NCBI GenBank assembly: GCA_910586015.1
Contig: CAJUGJ010000002.1
Location: 135,543-199,542 of the forward strand
Source: an uncultured Lachnospiraceae bacterium
GTDB taxonomy: Bacteria > Bacillota > Clostridia > Lachnospirales > Lachnospiraceae
DNA length: 64,000 nt
Direction of reading: 5' to 3'
The notes under the pieces were generated by a model. The model did not search any database, was not told where the DNA came from, and was given only the letters and a program-made list of their open reading frames with translations. Within the stretch, counting starts at the first letter, position 1, and each line of letters opens with the position of its first letter. A program made the position numbers and the translations under genes. This document shows positions 54,440-62,157 of this stretch, piece by piece.

Positions 54440-54607
54440 ATGGCTATTTCCAAAGACAAGACGGGTGTTCTCATAAATATGGACAAAACATTAAAAACCG
54501 AATTAGAACGTCTTGCAAAAGAAGATAATCGTTCTTTAACTGGTTATATTATTAATATTTTAAAAAAACACGTTGACGAAATTAATAAAAATTCAAGTGT
54601 ATTATAG
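54440..54607 (+). CDS. Ribbon-helix-helix (Arc/CopG-like) DNA-binding protein
   Basis: 55 residues. TGVLINMDKTLKTELERLAK then RSLTGYIINILKKHV match the ribbon-helix-helix fold, which dimerises to bind DNA. The start after GGAGGTGATTAT was chosen over an in-frame ATG six codons earlier. The last six bases overlap the 3' end of the convergent ABC permease gene, with no room for a terminator. No toxin partner adjoins, so a toxin-antitoxin role is unsupported. Confidence 0.75.
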   Translation: MAISKDKTGVLINMDKTLKTELERLAKEDNRSLTGYIINILKKHVDEINKNSSVL

Positions 54608-56188
54608 GGACTCAAATCTCTTTATGCCCCATGTTGTTAATATTTTCCAAAACAGTAATATAAGCAGTCCAACAACAAGTGCTGTCCCTGCAAAAATCCA
54701 TTTTGCAGGGATCGAAAAAAACGTTAACAGTAAAATCGGAATAATTCCACATAACATTCCCCCTAAAGAGGTGAGCATAGACGCCGCACTCTGTTTAATG
54801 ACTACAGTTTCATTTGTCCAATTCAATAGTGGAAACTTTAAATTGAGTAAAAGTCCACCAATGGAAACGAAACCTGAGTATAATACAGGAATCAAAAAGG
54901 TAATGACAAATTCTAAGAGAGAAAGCTTAAAAAAAACTCCAAGTAAAATTGTATTTATGGTCAAAAGAGGAAGTACTAAAATTAAATTAACTGCAATTTT
55001 ACTTTTAAAAATTGTTTTAACATCTACTGGAACAGAACGTAAAATCCATAAGCTTTTTCCCTCTAATGAAATAGAACAGGAAGCAGAAAATGTCATTCCT
55101 ACTAACATCGCCAATAAAAAAGGCATCATCTGTTTTATTAAAGACATCATCTGTGGAACCTGTAACATTTGTATTATTTTTTCTGGTCTTACTATTGTTA
55201 CAACTAATACAGCTATTGTCATAAGTATCATACTGATACAGGAATTTAAAAAATATATGGTAGAGGAAAATACTCGTTTAATTTCCTTAAAAAATAAAGC
55301 TCGAAACGGAGTTGTTTTTTTGTACTCTTTTATTTTATAATTACTTTTTGTAGTTACACCAGTAATTGAAGTATTTAACTTTAAAAATAATTTCCCTATA
55401 ATGATACAAAAAACGATAAAAGCACTTCCTGATATAATCAAAAATACTCCTAACTGTATCCAATTTCCTTCTACAACTCCATGTATATACATTCCAGCTA
55501 ATGGATATATTCTTTCTATCTGTTTTGTCAGTGCATCACCTAATACAGCAATTTGTTCTTCCTGCTGCATTTGAAATGATATGCCAAAGATGAAAAGAAT
55601 TAAGATTAAAAATAATATTGTATTTACTAAGTTGCTATGTCGAAACTTTGATGCTATTGCTGCTGCCAATATACCAAATACACATGCTAAAATCATAGGT
55701 ACAAGTGGAACAAAAGCTAAAGCAAAGAAAAATCTAAGATAAAATTCAACTGGTGGTCTTGCCAGATACCCATATATTATCATATTTGGAATCGCAAGTA
55801 TAGCGGTAAAAAAGAAATTAATACAATAAAGCAGCAAAATTCGACTGGCTACTATATAGGTAGTTGGCACAGGAAGTGACATTAAAATATCATAATCCTT
55901 CGTTCCAAATAAAGTTCCCTTTACCTTATAAATTGTCATTGTTAGAGTAACCATACAGACTACTGCCATCATAAATCCTGGCAATAATGTAAGTTGTCCT
56001 GCCATTTGAAAAGATAACCCAAAAACATAACTGTATGCTCCAGATATTATAGCAAATAAAATTCCTGTCATTAAAAAAATAAGAGAAACACTTTTATTTT
56101 TTGTTTTTGTATTTTTTTTTCGAAAAAGTGAAATAAAATCTAATGCAGAGCCTAGCTGAACTTGTGTCAGCCTTAAAATCATCTTCAT
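54602..56188 (-). CDS. ABC-2-type transporter permease
   Basis: 528 residues with about twelve hydrophobic segments, similar in layout to the large permeases of bacitracin/antimicrobial or Na+ exporters. The upstream extension starts with TTG and lacks a ribosome site; GAGGTTAAGT precedes the ATG at 56188. Downstream partner of the ATPase gene. Substrate unknown. Confidence 0.85.
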   Translation of the reverse strand: MKMILRLTQVQLGSALDFISLFRKKNTKTKNKSVSLIFLMTGILFAIISGAYSYVFGLSFQMAGQLTLLPGFMMAVVCMVTLTMTIYKVKGTLFGTKDYDILMSLPVPTTYIVASRILLLYCINFFFTAILAIPNMIIYGYLARPPVEFYLRFFFALAFVPLVPMILACVFGILAAAIASKFRHSNLVNTILFLILILFIFGISFQMQQEEQIAVLGDALTKQIERIYPLAGMYIHGVVEGNWIQLGVFLIISGSAFIVFCIIIGKLFLKLNTSITGVTTKSNYKIKEYKKTTPFRALFFKEIKRVFSSTIYFLNSCISMILMTIAVLVVTIVRPEKIIQMLQVPQMMSLIKQMMPFLLAMLVGMTFSASCSISLEGKSLWILRSVPVDVKTIFKSKIAVNLILVLPLLTINTILLGVFFKLSLLEFVITFLIPVLYSGFVSIGGLLLNLKFPLLNWTNETVVIKQSAASMLTSLGGMLCGIIPILLLTFFSIPAKWIFAGTALVVGLLILLFWKILTTWGIKRFESL

Positions 56189-56207
56189 ACTTAACCTCGA
56201 CTTTCTA

Positions 56208-56930
56208 TTATTTAAAATCTTCAATTAATTCCATGAAAACTTCTTCTAAACTTTGATTTCCCTTTACTTCTTCTGTTGTTCCATCTGCAATCAATTTTCC
56301 TCCCTTAATTACTGCGATCTTATTACATAACTTTTCTGCTACTTCTAAAACATGTGTAGAAAAGAAAATTGCACTTCCCTCCTTACATAATTCTGCCATA
56401 AATCCTTTTAGAAGATGCGCTGCTTTTGGATCTAAGCCTACAAACGGCTCGTCTAGTAACATTAACTTTGGCTTGTGAATCAGAGCTGAGATCACTGCAA
56501 GTTTCTGCTTCATACCATGTGAATAAGAACCTATCGCGTCACCAAGATTCTTTGTCAGTTCAAATGCGTCTGCATACTTAGAAATTTGTTCTGAACGCTG
56601 TTTTTTGTCTACTTGAAATAAATCCGCAATAAAATTTAAGTATTGAATTCCTGACAGATGTTCATATAGATCTGGATTATCTGGAATATATGCCATAACC
56701 TGTTTACATGCGATTGGATTTTCGTGGATGGATTTTTGATCAACAAAAATTTCTCCCTCCTCAAAGTCTAAAACTCCTGCAATAGCACGTAATGTCGTTG
56801 TTTTTCCTGCTCCATTGTGACCGATAAATCCATAGATATCTCCAGCTTCTACAGTAAGATTTAACTTATCTACAGCTCTCTTTCCTCCTTTATATACTTT
56901 GGAAAAATTTTTAATTTTTAACATTGACAT
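56208..56930 (-). CDS. ABC transporter ATP-binding protein
   Basis: 240 residues. Walker A GHNGAGKTT, signature YSHGMKQKLAV (degenerate LSGGQ), Walker B LMLLDEPFVGLD and the switch FFSTHVLEVAE. Export type, pairing with the permease encoded 20 bases downstream. Start after GGGGGATAAAA. Preceded by a strong promoter with a 13-bp palindrome in the leader. Confidence 0.93.
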   Translation of the reverse strand: MSMLKIKNFSKVYKGGKRAVDKLNLTVEAGDIYGFIGHNGAGKTTTLRAIAGVLDFEEGEIFVDQKSIHENPIACKQVMAYIPDNPDLYEHLSGIQYLNFIADLFQVDKKQRSEQISKYADAFELTKNLGDAIGSYSHGMKQKLAVISALIHKPKLMLLDEPFVGLDPKAAHLLKGFMAELCKEGSAIFFSTHVLEVAEKLCNKIAVIKGGKLIADGTTEEVKGNQSLEEVFMELIEDFK

Positions 56931-56971
56931 TTTTATCCCCCTTTTCTTTATTTGATAGTGAAAAGCAATTA

Positions 56972-57003
56972 ATAGATATTTAGACAATCATCTAAATATC
57001 TAT
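56972..57003. promoter_or_regulatory. Perfect palindrome in the leader of the ABC exporter operon
   Basis: ATAGATATTTAGA (56972-56984), six-base loop, TCTAAATATCTAT (56991-57003). It begins 5 bases downstream of the -10 box. Operator of an unseen repressor or 5' mRNA hairpin. Confidence 0.6.
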
Positions 57004-57007
57004 CTAT

Positions 57008-57036
57008 ATTCTACCATATCCCTACTTTTATGTAAA
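57008..57036 (-). promoter_or_regulatory. Promoter of the ABC exporter operon
   Basis: Minus strand TTTACA (57031-57036), 17-base spacer, TAGAAT (57008-57013). Confidence 0.7.
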
Positions 57037-57092
57037 GTAAAATTTTTTGCTTAAAATAGTTGATTATCTTAAAAAAGTCTTGATTTACGGGT

Positions 57093-57398
57093 ATGCAAGC
57101 TGACATTTGTTTCAAGTACAAGGGGAAGAAGTCGCTGACCGAAGTCTAGCAAATCTTACTTATAGTGGTGCAAGGCTACCTAAAAGGCGTGATGAACGAC
57201 AAGACCACCCTGCCCGTAAAGGCATGGAAAGCGAAGTATGCCAAGCTCACTGCCGAGAGAAATACACTCAATCAGCGGTATCTTGCATTGAAAGAGGAAG
57301 TCGCTGAAGCCGAAACCGTCAAGCCTTGTGTAGAACAGGTAATACCACCGACAGAGCAGAGAAAAGAGAAGGCAAAGACGCAAGATATATCATTGTGA
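57093..57398 (+). pseudogene. C-terminal remnant of a relaxase (MobA-like)
   Basis: One frame reads MQADICFKYKGKKSLTEV, then a stop, then ILLIVVQGYLKGVMNDKTTL and AWKAKYAKLTAERNTLNQRY. The second part matches, from memory, the helical C-terminus of relaxases carried by Clostridia integrative elements. The N-terminal catalytic domain is absent and one stop interrupts the frame. It marks the left part of the decayed element. Confidence 0.7.
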
Positions 57399-57421
57399 TC
57401 CAGTCGGGTGTGTGCTATAAT
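57393..57421 (+). promoter_or_regulatory. Promoter before the GGADGPT-motif gene
   Basis: TTGTGA (57393-57398), 17-base spacer, TATAAT (57416-57421), about 80 bases before the ATG. Confidence 0.6.
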
Positions 57422-57502
57422 TTCAATGTCGTTGACAGCGACAAATCGGAATTTATTTTCTAATACAATATAAATATAGATAAGAAGGCGGTTGAGAATT
57501 CT

Positions 57503-58162
57503 ATGGACAAGAAGGAAGCAAGTTCTGTAAGCATTATTGGCGGAGCTGATGGACCAACATCTATTTTCTTAATTGGTGGAAAAAGTTCAAAAAGAACTCT
57601 AAAGCAGAAGATTCAAAAAGAACTTTTCACATTAAGAAAAAAACATATTGCGAAATCATTGAAAGCAAATCCACATACTATGGAACAAGTGATAGAATAT
57701 GCTAAAAATAAATGGGGTTATACTGCTATCAGTAAAGAATCAGAAGAATATAAAATGGAATATGTACAGCTGCGTGCTGCGTTTATTTTGCAGTATAATC
57801 CCGAATTGTTGGGCAAATTCAAAGATTATCCCCAATTAAAAGGAAGGGATGAAGATAGCATAAATTATTTTATGATGTTAATAAATCAAAGGCAAAAAGC
57901 CGCAGAAGATATTCCCACAGAACTGTTTGATATTGATTTATGTATTATGGAAACGAATGAAGCAGAATTTGTATCAAAGCTGATTTTGGAGAAGAATTAT
58001 GGATATATTGGGGCTTCAGCATCAGGAGAATCTAATAAAGCAATGAAAAAACATCATAGAGTATTTCGTGATATATATCAATATTATGGTGTTACTCAGA
58101 CTGATATTGATAATCAGACAAAGAGATATGATGAGTTACTTAGAACATTGGCTACAAGATAA
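57503..58162 (+). CDS. Cytosolic protein of unknown function with N-terminal SIIGGADGPTSIF motif
   Basis: 219 residues, no membrane segment. Residues 9-26 (VSIIGGADGPTSIFLIGG) match the conserved motif of sodium-pumping decarboxylase beta subunits, but the rest is a charged helical protein (about 30-219) unrelated to that membrane protein. Relatives in gut Firmicutes are often mislabelled as decarboxylase subunits because of this motif. Stands between a relaxase remnant and an integrase fragment, with its own promoter; the ribosome site is weak (GGCGG). Intact frame, so possibly an active cargo gene. Confidence 0.7.
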   Translation: MDKKEASSVSIIGGADGPTSIFLIGGKSSKRTLKQKIQKELFTLRKKHIAKSLKANPHTMEQVIEYAKNKWGYTAISKESEEYKMEYVQLRAAFILQYNPELLGKFKDYPQLKGRDEDSINYFMMLINQRQKAAEDIPTELFDIDLCIMETNEAEFVSKLILEKNYGYIGASASGESNKAMKKHHRVFRDIYQYYGVTQTDIDNQTKRYDELLRTLATR

Positions 58163-58298
58163 AATTCCGGTTTGTAAGTTTTTCCATATCTTTTCCCTTG
58201 TTTTTGCCTTTATGGGCAGGTTACAAGGGAAAGTTTTTCTTATTCAGTTTTTGTTCCTAATTCATTTCCACCACCTTATCCAAAAGTTTTGTGGAATT

Positions 58299-58580
58299 TC
58301 ACTTAGTCTCTCTTGTAACGTGTACATAGACATTCATGGTAGTGCTTATGTTCGAGTGTCCTAAAAGTTCCTGCACATCTTTTGGCTGCGCATCGTTTGA
58401 TGGCAGATTTGTTGTGTAGGTGTGTCTTAATGTGTGAAAGTGAAATCCTTCTAACTCTGGTACCTTCCTTGCCGCTGTCTGGTAGGCTGTTTCTATGGTG
58501 GCAAAAAGTTCAAGGCAGCCATCTTCCTTCAGACATACAAAGAAGATTTCCGTATAATACCTCGGCACATTCTCTGTCAT
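58299..58580 (-). pseudogene. C-terminal fragment of a Tn916-type tyrosine integrase
   Basis: 93 codons containing FHFHTLRHTYTTNL, PKDVQELLGHSNISTTMNVY: the His-x-x-Arg box, the LGH box and the catalytic Tyr of tyrosine recombinases. About three quarters of the protein is missing at the N-terminus and the last few residues also. It lies opposite in direction to the mobilization fragments around it. Confidence 0.85.
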
Positions 58581-58903
58581 TTAAGATTTACAAGAAACTG
58601 GAACGACAGAATGAGATCATTTTTGAGGCAGAGAAGGAATGCAATGCTTCAGAGGTTGAGCGTGACGACCTGAAAGGGCTTGCGAAATTTACCAAGAAAG
58701 GCGAATTGTAAAGCAGGATTAACCGTAAAAATGAGAAGATTGACATCTTAAAAATCGGATTGTCAGGCATTGCTAAAAGATATGGCTATCAGAACGTGGA
58801 GGATTTCTACCGAATTTACTACAAGGCAGAGGGGCGAGGTAATCTCCTCTCATCTTTGCTGTGTTTGCTGGATGATGGGAAGATATGGTGCTGTTTGGGT
58901 TAA
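58580..58903 (+). pseudogene. Fragment of a mobilization-type protein, interrupted by a stop
   Basis: The frame reads FKIYKKLERQNEIIFEAEKE and FTKKGEL, a TAA at 58709-58711, then INRKNEKIDILKIGLSGI and KRYGYQNVEDFYRIYYKAEG. Helical, Lys/Glu-rich, resembling the C-terminal part of plasmid or transposon mobilization proteins. It abuts the integrase fragment, so at least one deletion joined them. Confidence 0.55.
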
Positions 58904-58911
58904 CATAAGTA

Positions 58912-58940
58912 TTGACAAAATAAAGAAGTTGTGATAAGGT
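58912..58940 (+). promoter_or_regulatory. Promoter of the accessory thrS
   Basis: TTGACA (58912-58917), 17-base spacer, TAAGGT (58935-58940), directly before the T-box leader. Confidence 0.7.
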
Positions 58941-58959
58941 ACCATCAATAACATAAGAA

Positions 58960-59200
58960 AAGCGAAGACGGAAAAAGTAGTTTAGTTGGAAGCATCCAGA
59001 GAGAATAGCACTTGGTGGAAGCTATTTATGTAGAAATTAGACGAAAACCATTCCAGAGCTGTAATGCTGAAATGAGTAAGTGTTACCGTATGCCTGCGTT
59101 AAAGGATAGGATTTGATAGAATCTGAAGTGAAAAGTTAAGGTGGAACCGTGCTAAGTGCACCCTTAAGACTATGTGATTATGGTCTTATGGGTGCTTTTC
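58960..59200 (+). ncRNA. T-box leader of thrS (Thr)
   Basis: T-box AAGGTGGAACCGTG at 59138-59151. The terminator is GCACCCTTAAGAC ... GGTCTTATGGGTGC (59158-59195) with TTTTC after it. In Stem I ACC (59047-59049) precedes ATTCCAGAGC and fits a threonine specifier. Promoter, leader and gene are complete, so the unit should respond to uncharged tRNA-Thr. Confidence 0.88.
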
Positions 59201-59251
59201 TTATGTTGTTGCTAAATAGTTAAAGCTGAAAAGAGAAAGGAGCAACAAATT

Positions 59252-61021
59252 ATGAAGGTTCTACGAAAAAACGGAGAAATTGTAGAAGTAAACTTTGAAG
59301 AACAGGAGGGCAAAAAGGCATTTTGGCATACGAGTGCACATGTGCTTGCACAGGCTGTAAAACGTTTATATCCGGAAACAAAGTGTGCCATTGGTCCGGC
59401 AATCGAAAATGGATTTTATTATGATTTTCAGTTTGAATTTTCATTTTCAGAAGATCATTTAAAGACAATCGAAGCAGAAATGCGAAAGATCGTAAAGGAG
59501 TCTCTATCCTTGCAAGTCTATGAGAAGTCAAAAGAAGAAGCTCTTAGCTTTATGGAGAATGCAGATGAAAAGTATAAAATTGAACTGATTCAAGAACTGA
59601 ATGATACAGAGCAAATTAGCTTCTATAAGCAGGGAGAATATGAGGAGTTTTGTGCAGGACCACATATTTCTAATGTGTGTCAGATTAAAGCAATCAAACT
59701 ATTGTCAGTGGCTGGAGCCTATTGGAGAGGCAACGAAAAAAATCAAATGCTTACAAGAATCTATGGTATATCTTTTCCAAAAGCGGCACAATTAGATGAA
59801 TATCTGCATATGGTTGAAGAAGCAAAAGCAAGAGACCACAGAAAATTGGGAAAGGAACTCGGAATATTTACAATTTTTGATGAGGGACCGGGATTACCGG
59901 TATTCCTGCCAAAAGGAATGATATTGAAGAACCTGCTGATTGATTATTGGAGGAAAATCCATCGCAGAGAAGGATATGTTGAAATTTCTACGCCTATTAT
60001 GTTGGAACGAAGTCTTTGGGAGACATCTGGCCATTGGGATTATTATAGAGATAGCATGTACGCTCTCAAGGTTGAAGATGATGATTATGCAATCAAACCA
60101 ATGAGCTGCCCGGGTGGAATGCTCGTGTATAAACTGGAACCAAGGTCATATAAGGAGCTTCCTATGCGAATGGGAGAATTAGGGCTTGTGCATCGCAATG
60201 AAAAGTCTGGAACTTTACACGGTCTCATGAGAGTACGTTCATTTACACAGGATGACGCTCACATTTTTATGAGAGAAGATCAGGTATTGGATGAGATACA
60301 AGGTGTTATGCGTCTTATTGATGAGGTTTACCGAAAGTTTGGTTTTTCATATGAAATTGAATTGTCAACGAGACCAGAGCATTCCATAGGAAGTGATGAA
60401 GATTGGCAGCTTGCTACGGAAGCTTTAGAAAAAGCAGTGCAGGGAATGGGTAAATCTTATGTAGTAAATGAAGGAGATGGTGCATTCTATGGACCGAAAC
60501 TTGATTTTCATCTAAAAGATTCCATAGGCAGAACGTGGCAATGCGGAACAATACAGCTTGATTTCCAGCTTCCGCAAAGATTTGATATTGACTATATTGG
60601 GGCAGATGGAGAGAAACATCGTCCGATTATGCTGCATAGAGTTATATTTGGATCGATAGAACGTTTTATTGGCATTTTATTAGAACATTATGCGGGAAAA
60701 TTTCCTGCGTGGATTGCACCTGTACAGGTTAAGGTTCTTCCAGTTTCAGATAAATATAATGATTATGCTAAGAAAGTTGAGGAATTTTTGGAAGAAAATG
60801 ATATCCGGGCAGAAGTGGATGTTCGAAGTGAGAAACTTGGATATAAAATTCGTGAAGCACGAATGGATAAGGTGCCATATATGATTATCGTAGGCGAAAA
60901 CGAGAAAAATAATATGTCTGTATCCGTAAGACAAAGAGACGCAGAGTTTGATAAACAGGACATGGGAGAAATGAGTCTTGAACAAGTGGTCAATTTGATA
61001 AAGAGAGGTGAGATAGAATGA
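59252..61021 (+). CDS. thrS: Threonine--tRNA ligase lacking the TGS domain, in mobile-element debris
   Basis: 589 residues; standard ThrS is about 640. It starts MKVLRKNGEIVEVNFEEQEG and enters the editing domain at once (FWHTSAHVLAQAV, EFCAGPH), so the N-terminal TGS domain is missing while the editing His and Cys residues remain. The catalytic core has MSCPGGM (zinc Cys), RSFTQDDAHIF (zinc His) and MLHRVIFGSIERF; the anticodon-binding domain is complete. Own promoter and T-box. Its stop overlaps the next ATG (ATGA). Position among integrase and relaxase fragments suggests an acquired second copy, possibly giving resistance to a ThrRS inhibitor; that is inference. Confidence 0.93.
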   Translation: MKVLRKNGEIVEVNFEEQEGKKAFWHTSAHVLAQAVKRLYPETKCAIGPAIENGFYYDFQFEFSFSEDHLKTIEAEMRKIVKESLSLQVYEKSKEEALSFMENADEKYKIELIQELNDTEQISFYKQGEYEEFCAGPHISNVCQIKAIKLLSVAGAYWRGNEKNQMLTRIYGISFPKAAQLDEYLHMVEEAKARDHRKLGKELGIFTIFDEGPGLPVFLPKGMILKNLLIDYWRKIHRREGYVEISTPIMLERSLWETSGHWDYYRDSMYALKVEDDDYAIKPMSCPGGMLVYKLEPRSYKELPMRMGELGLVHRNEKSGTLHGLMRVRSFTQDDAHIFMREDQVLDEIQGVMRLIDEVYRKFGFSYEIELSTRPEHSIGSDEDWQLATEALEKAVQGMGKSYVVNEGDGAFYGPKLDFHLKDSIGRTWQCGTIQLDFQLPQRFDIDYIGADGEKHRPIMLHRVIFGSIERFIGILLEHYAGKFPAWIAPVQVKVLPVSDKYNDYAKKVEEFLEENDIRAEVDVRSEKLGYKIREARMDKVPYMIIVGENEKNNMSVSVRQRDAEFDKQDMGEMSLEQVVNLIKRGEIE

Positions 61022-61305
61022 AAGCAACAATTGTTTTAATTGCAGAGAATTATGGTAGAAAATTGATGCTGGAAGCAAATAGGCATGGAAAGATGGGGTT
61101 TGAAATGGCAAGACTACCACAGCATATTTCCTTAAAGCAGCCATTTGCGATTCCTAGTTTAAAGAATATGGAAGTATTCTTTGATGGATTCGCAAAGGAA
61201 CTATGTCCATTTGATATTGAATTTGTGGATATGGATATATTCCCATCTAATATATTAGGTGGAGTCGAATCTGGATGTATGAATATCAATGATGACGTTG
61301 TGTAA
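61018..61305 (+). pseudogene. N-terminal half of a 2'-5' RNA ligase-like (2H phosphoesterase) protein
   Basis: 95 codons. MKATIVLIAENYGRKLMLEA then LPQHISLKQPF, the first H-x-S/T motif of the 2H family, then FPSNILGGVESGC. The frame ends before the second H-x-S/T motif, so it is probably truncated. Translationally coupled to thrS through ATGA, which suggests the pair travelled together. The family includes LigT and RNA cyclic phosphodiesterases; the substrate of this subgroup is unknown. Confidence 0.65.
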
Positions 61306-61824
61306 GTGTTTTAGGAGATTGCTGATTTATTTACTAATTTCTGGAGAGATAAGATTACCAGTAAGTATAAGTCAAAGAAATAGTCAATTCTAGCCTATAC
61401 AGAAACGAATTGATTTTTATGGGGTGTGCATTTAGGAATTTTCAATTGGAATTTTGTCTCAAATGTATTTAAGATTGTATCAGAATATGAAAAAAGTAGA
61501 GAATTACAAAATTTCCAAAGAATTTTCTGCATCTATCCACATTTGCAGATTGCCATCAAGGGCTAATAAATCCATCGGAAATCCGATGGATTGCATATTC
61601 AAGCGAATTGTCTATTGCTAATAAAAGCAAAAAAGCAATCCCCGACGGAATAGAAAAAATTTGTTTATGGTTAAAAAGTGGCGGGCGGCATTATAAAACT
61701 TTGCATTCAGATAAAGGCTAAAGAGAAGCTTTTATCTGAATGCAAAGTTTACTAAAGGGTAGGGCGGAACGCCTGTAGGGAATTGTCGTTTTCCCTGTTG
61801 CCTGCCTTACGGCAGGCAACGCCC
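61306..61824. other. Gene-free stretch with several hairpins
   Basis: No intact coding frame. Contains a 9-bp-class palindrome TCCATCGGAA/ATCCGATGGA at 61571-61590 and the dense multi-hairpin block described at 61681-61826. A short open piece after the 2H fragment (EIADLFTNFWRDKITSKYK) looks like the tail of a lost protein but was not identified. Confidence 0.6.
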
Positions 61825-61826
61825 GC
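61681..61826. other. Compact multi-hairpin structure closed by GCGGGC/GCCCGC
   Basis: Outer arms GCGGGC (61681-61686) and GCCCGC (61821-61826) can pair. Inside are a long hairpin with 20-bp perfect arms extendable to 24 bp (61696-61750), GGCG-GAA-CGCC (61763-61773), AGGGAA...TTCCCT (61777-61796) and GTTGCCTGCC-TTAC-GGCAGGCAAC (61797-61820). This looks like a structured RNA or a palindromic mobile repeat; no known family was recognised. Confidence 0.6.
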
Positions 61827-61950
61827 ATTGATAGGAAATATACTGCAAAATGCTGTTGAAGCAGCGATAAAAGCAGATGTTCCCAGAATACGTGTTGAAT
61901 TTATAGAACAAAGGTACACAGCCATGAAATTACACTTTGTAATGGATTAA
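61825..61950 (+). pseudogene. Fragment of a GHKL sensor histidine kinase
   Basis: The frame reads ALIGNILQNAVEAAIKADVP then RIRVEFIEQR. NILQNAVEA is the N-box of GHKL kinases of the AgrC/quorum-sensing type. Everything before and after the N-box is missing; the structured block abuts its left end directly. Confidence 0.65.
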
Positions 61951-62157
61951 AGGTAATCATTGGGAGAGCCCATAGTAAAGAGTTTAAGAAGGATTTTTTT
62001 GAATGGAGAATGTGGTTTGATAATTCATTTTTGTGTCGTTTGTGCAAAAATGATGTCGTTTGTGCATATAGTATTTTTTTATCTTTTTTGTTGTGGTATA
62101 GATAAAGCATCAAGAGTTATACCACATACTGCCAATGTTTCACTGGAGGGAACTATT

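Noticed and set aside
54440..54607. Antitoxin of a toxin-antitoxin pair
   Set aside because: No toxin-sized gene follows; the next gene is convergent and overlaps its end.
54573..55340. 255-codon plus-strand frame overlapping the ABC permease
   Set aside because: It lies wholly opposite a convincing membrane permease gene; its protein is low-complexity with no recognisable domain.
57503..58162. Sodium-pumping decarboxylase beta subunit
   Set aside because: Only the short GGADGPT motif matches; the protein has no membrane segments.
60746..61144. 132-codon minus-strand frame over the end of thrS
   Set aside because: Antisense to the well-conserved anticodon-binding domain of ThrRS.
61960..62157. 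N-terminal extension of the lipoprotein frame
   Set aside because: The signal peptide and GGAGGG ribosome site place the start at 62158; the upstream part is unlike a coding sequence.
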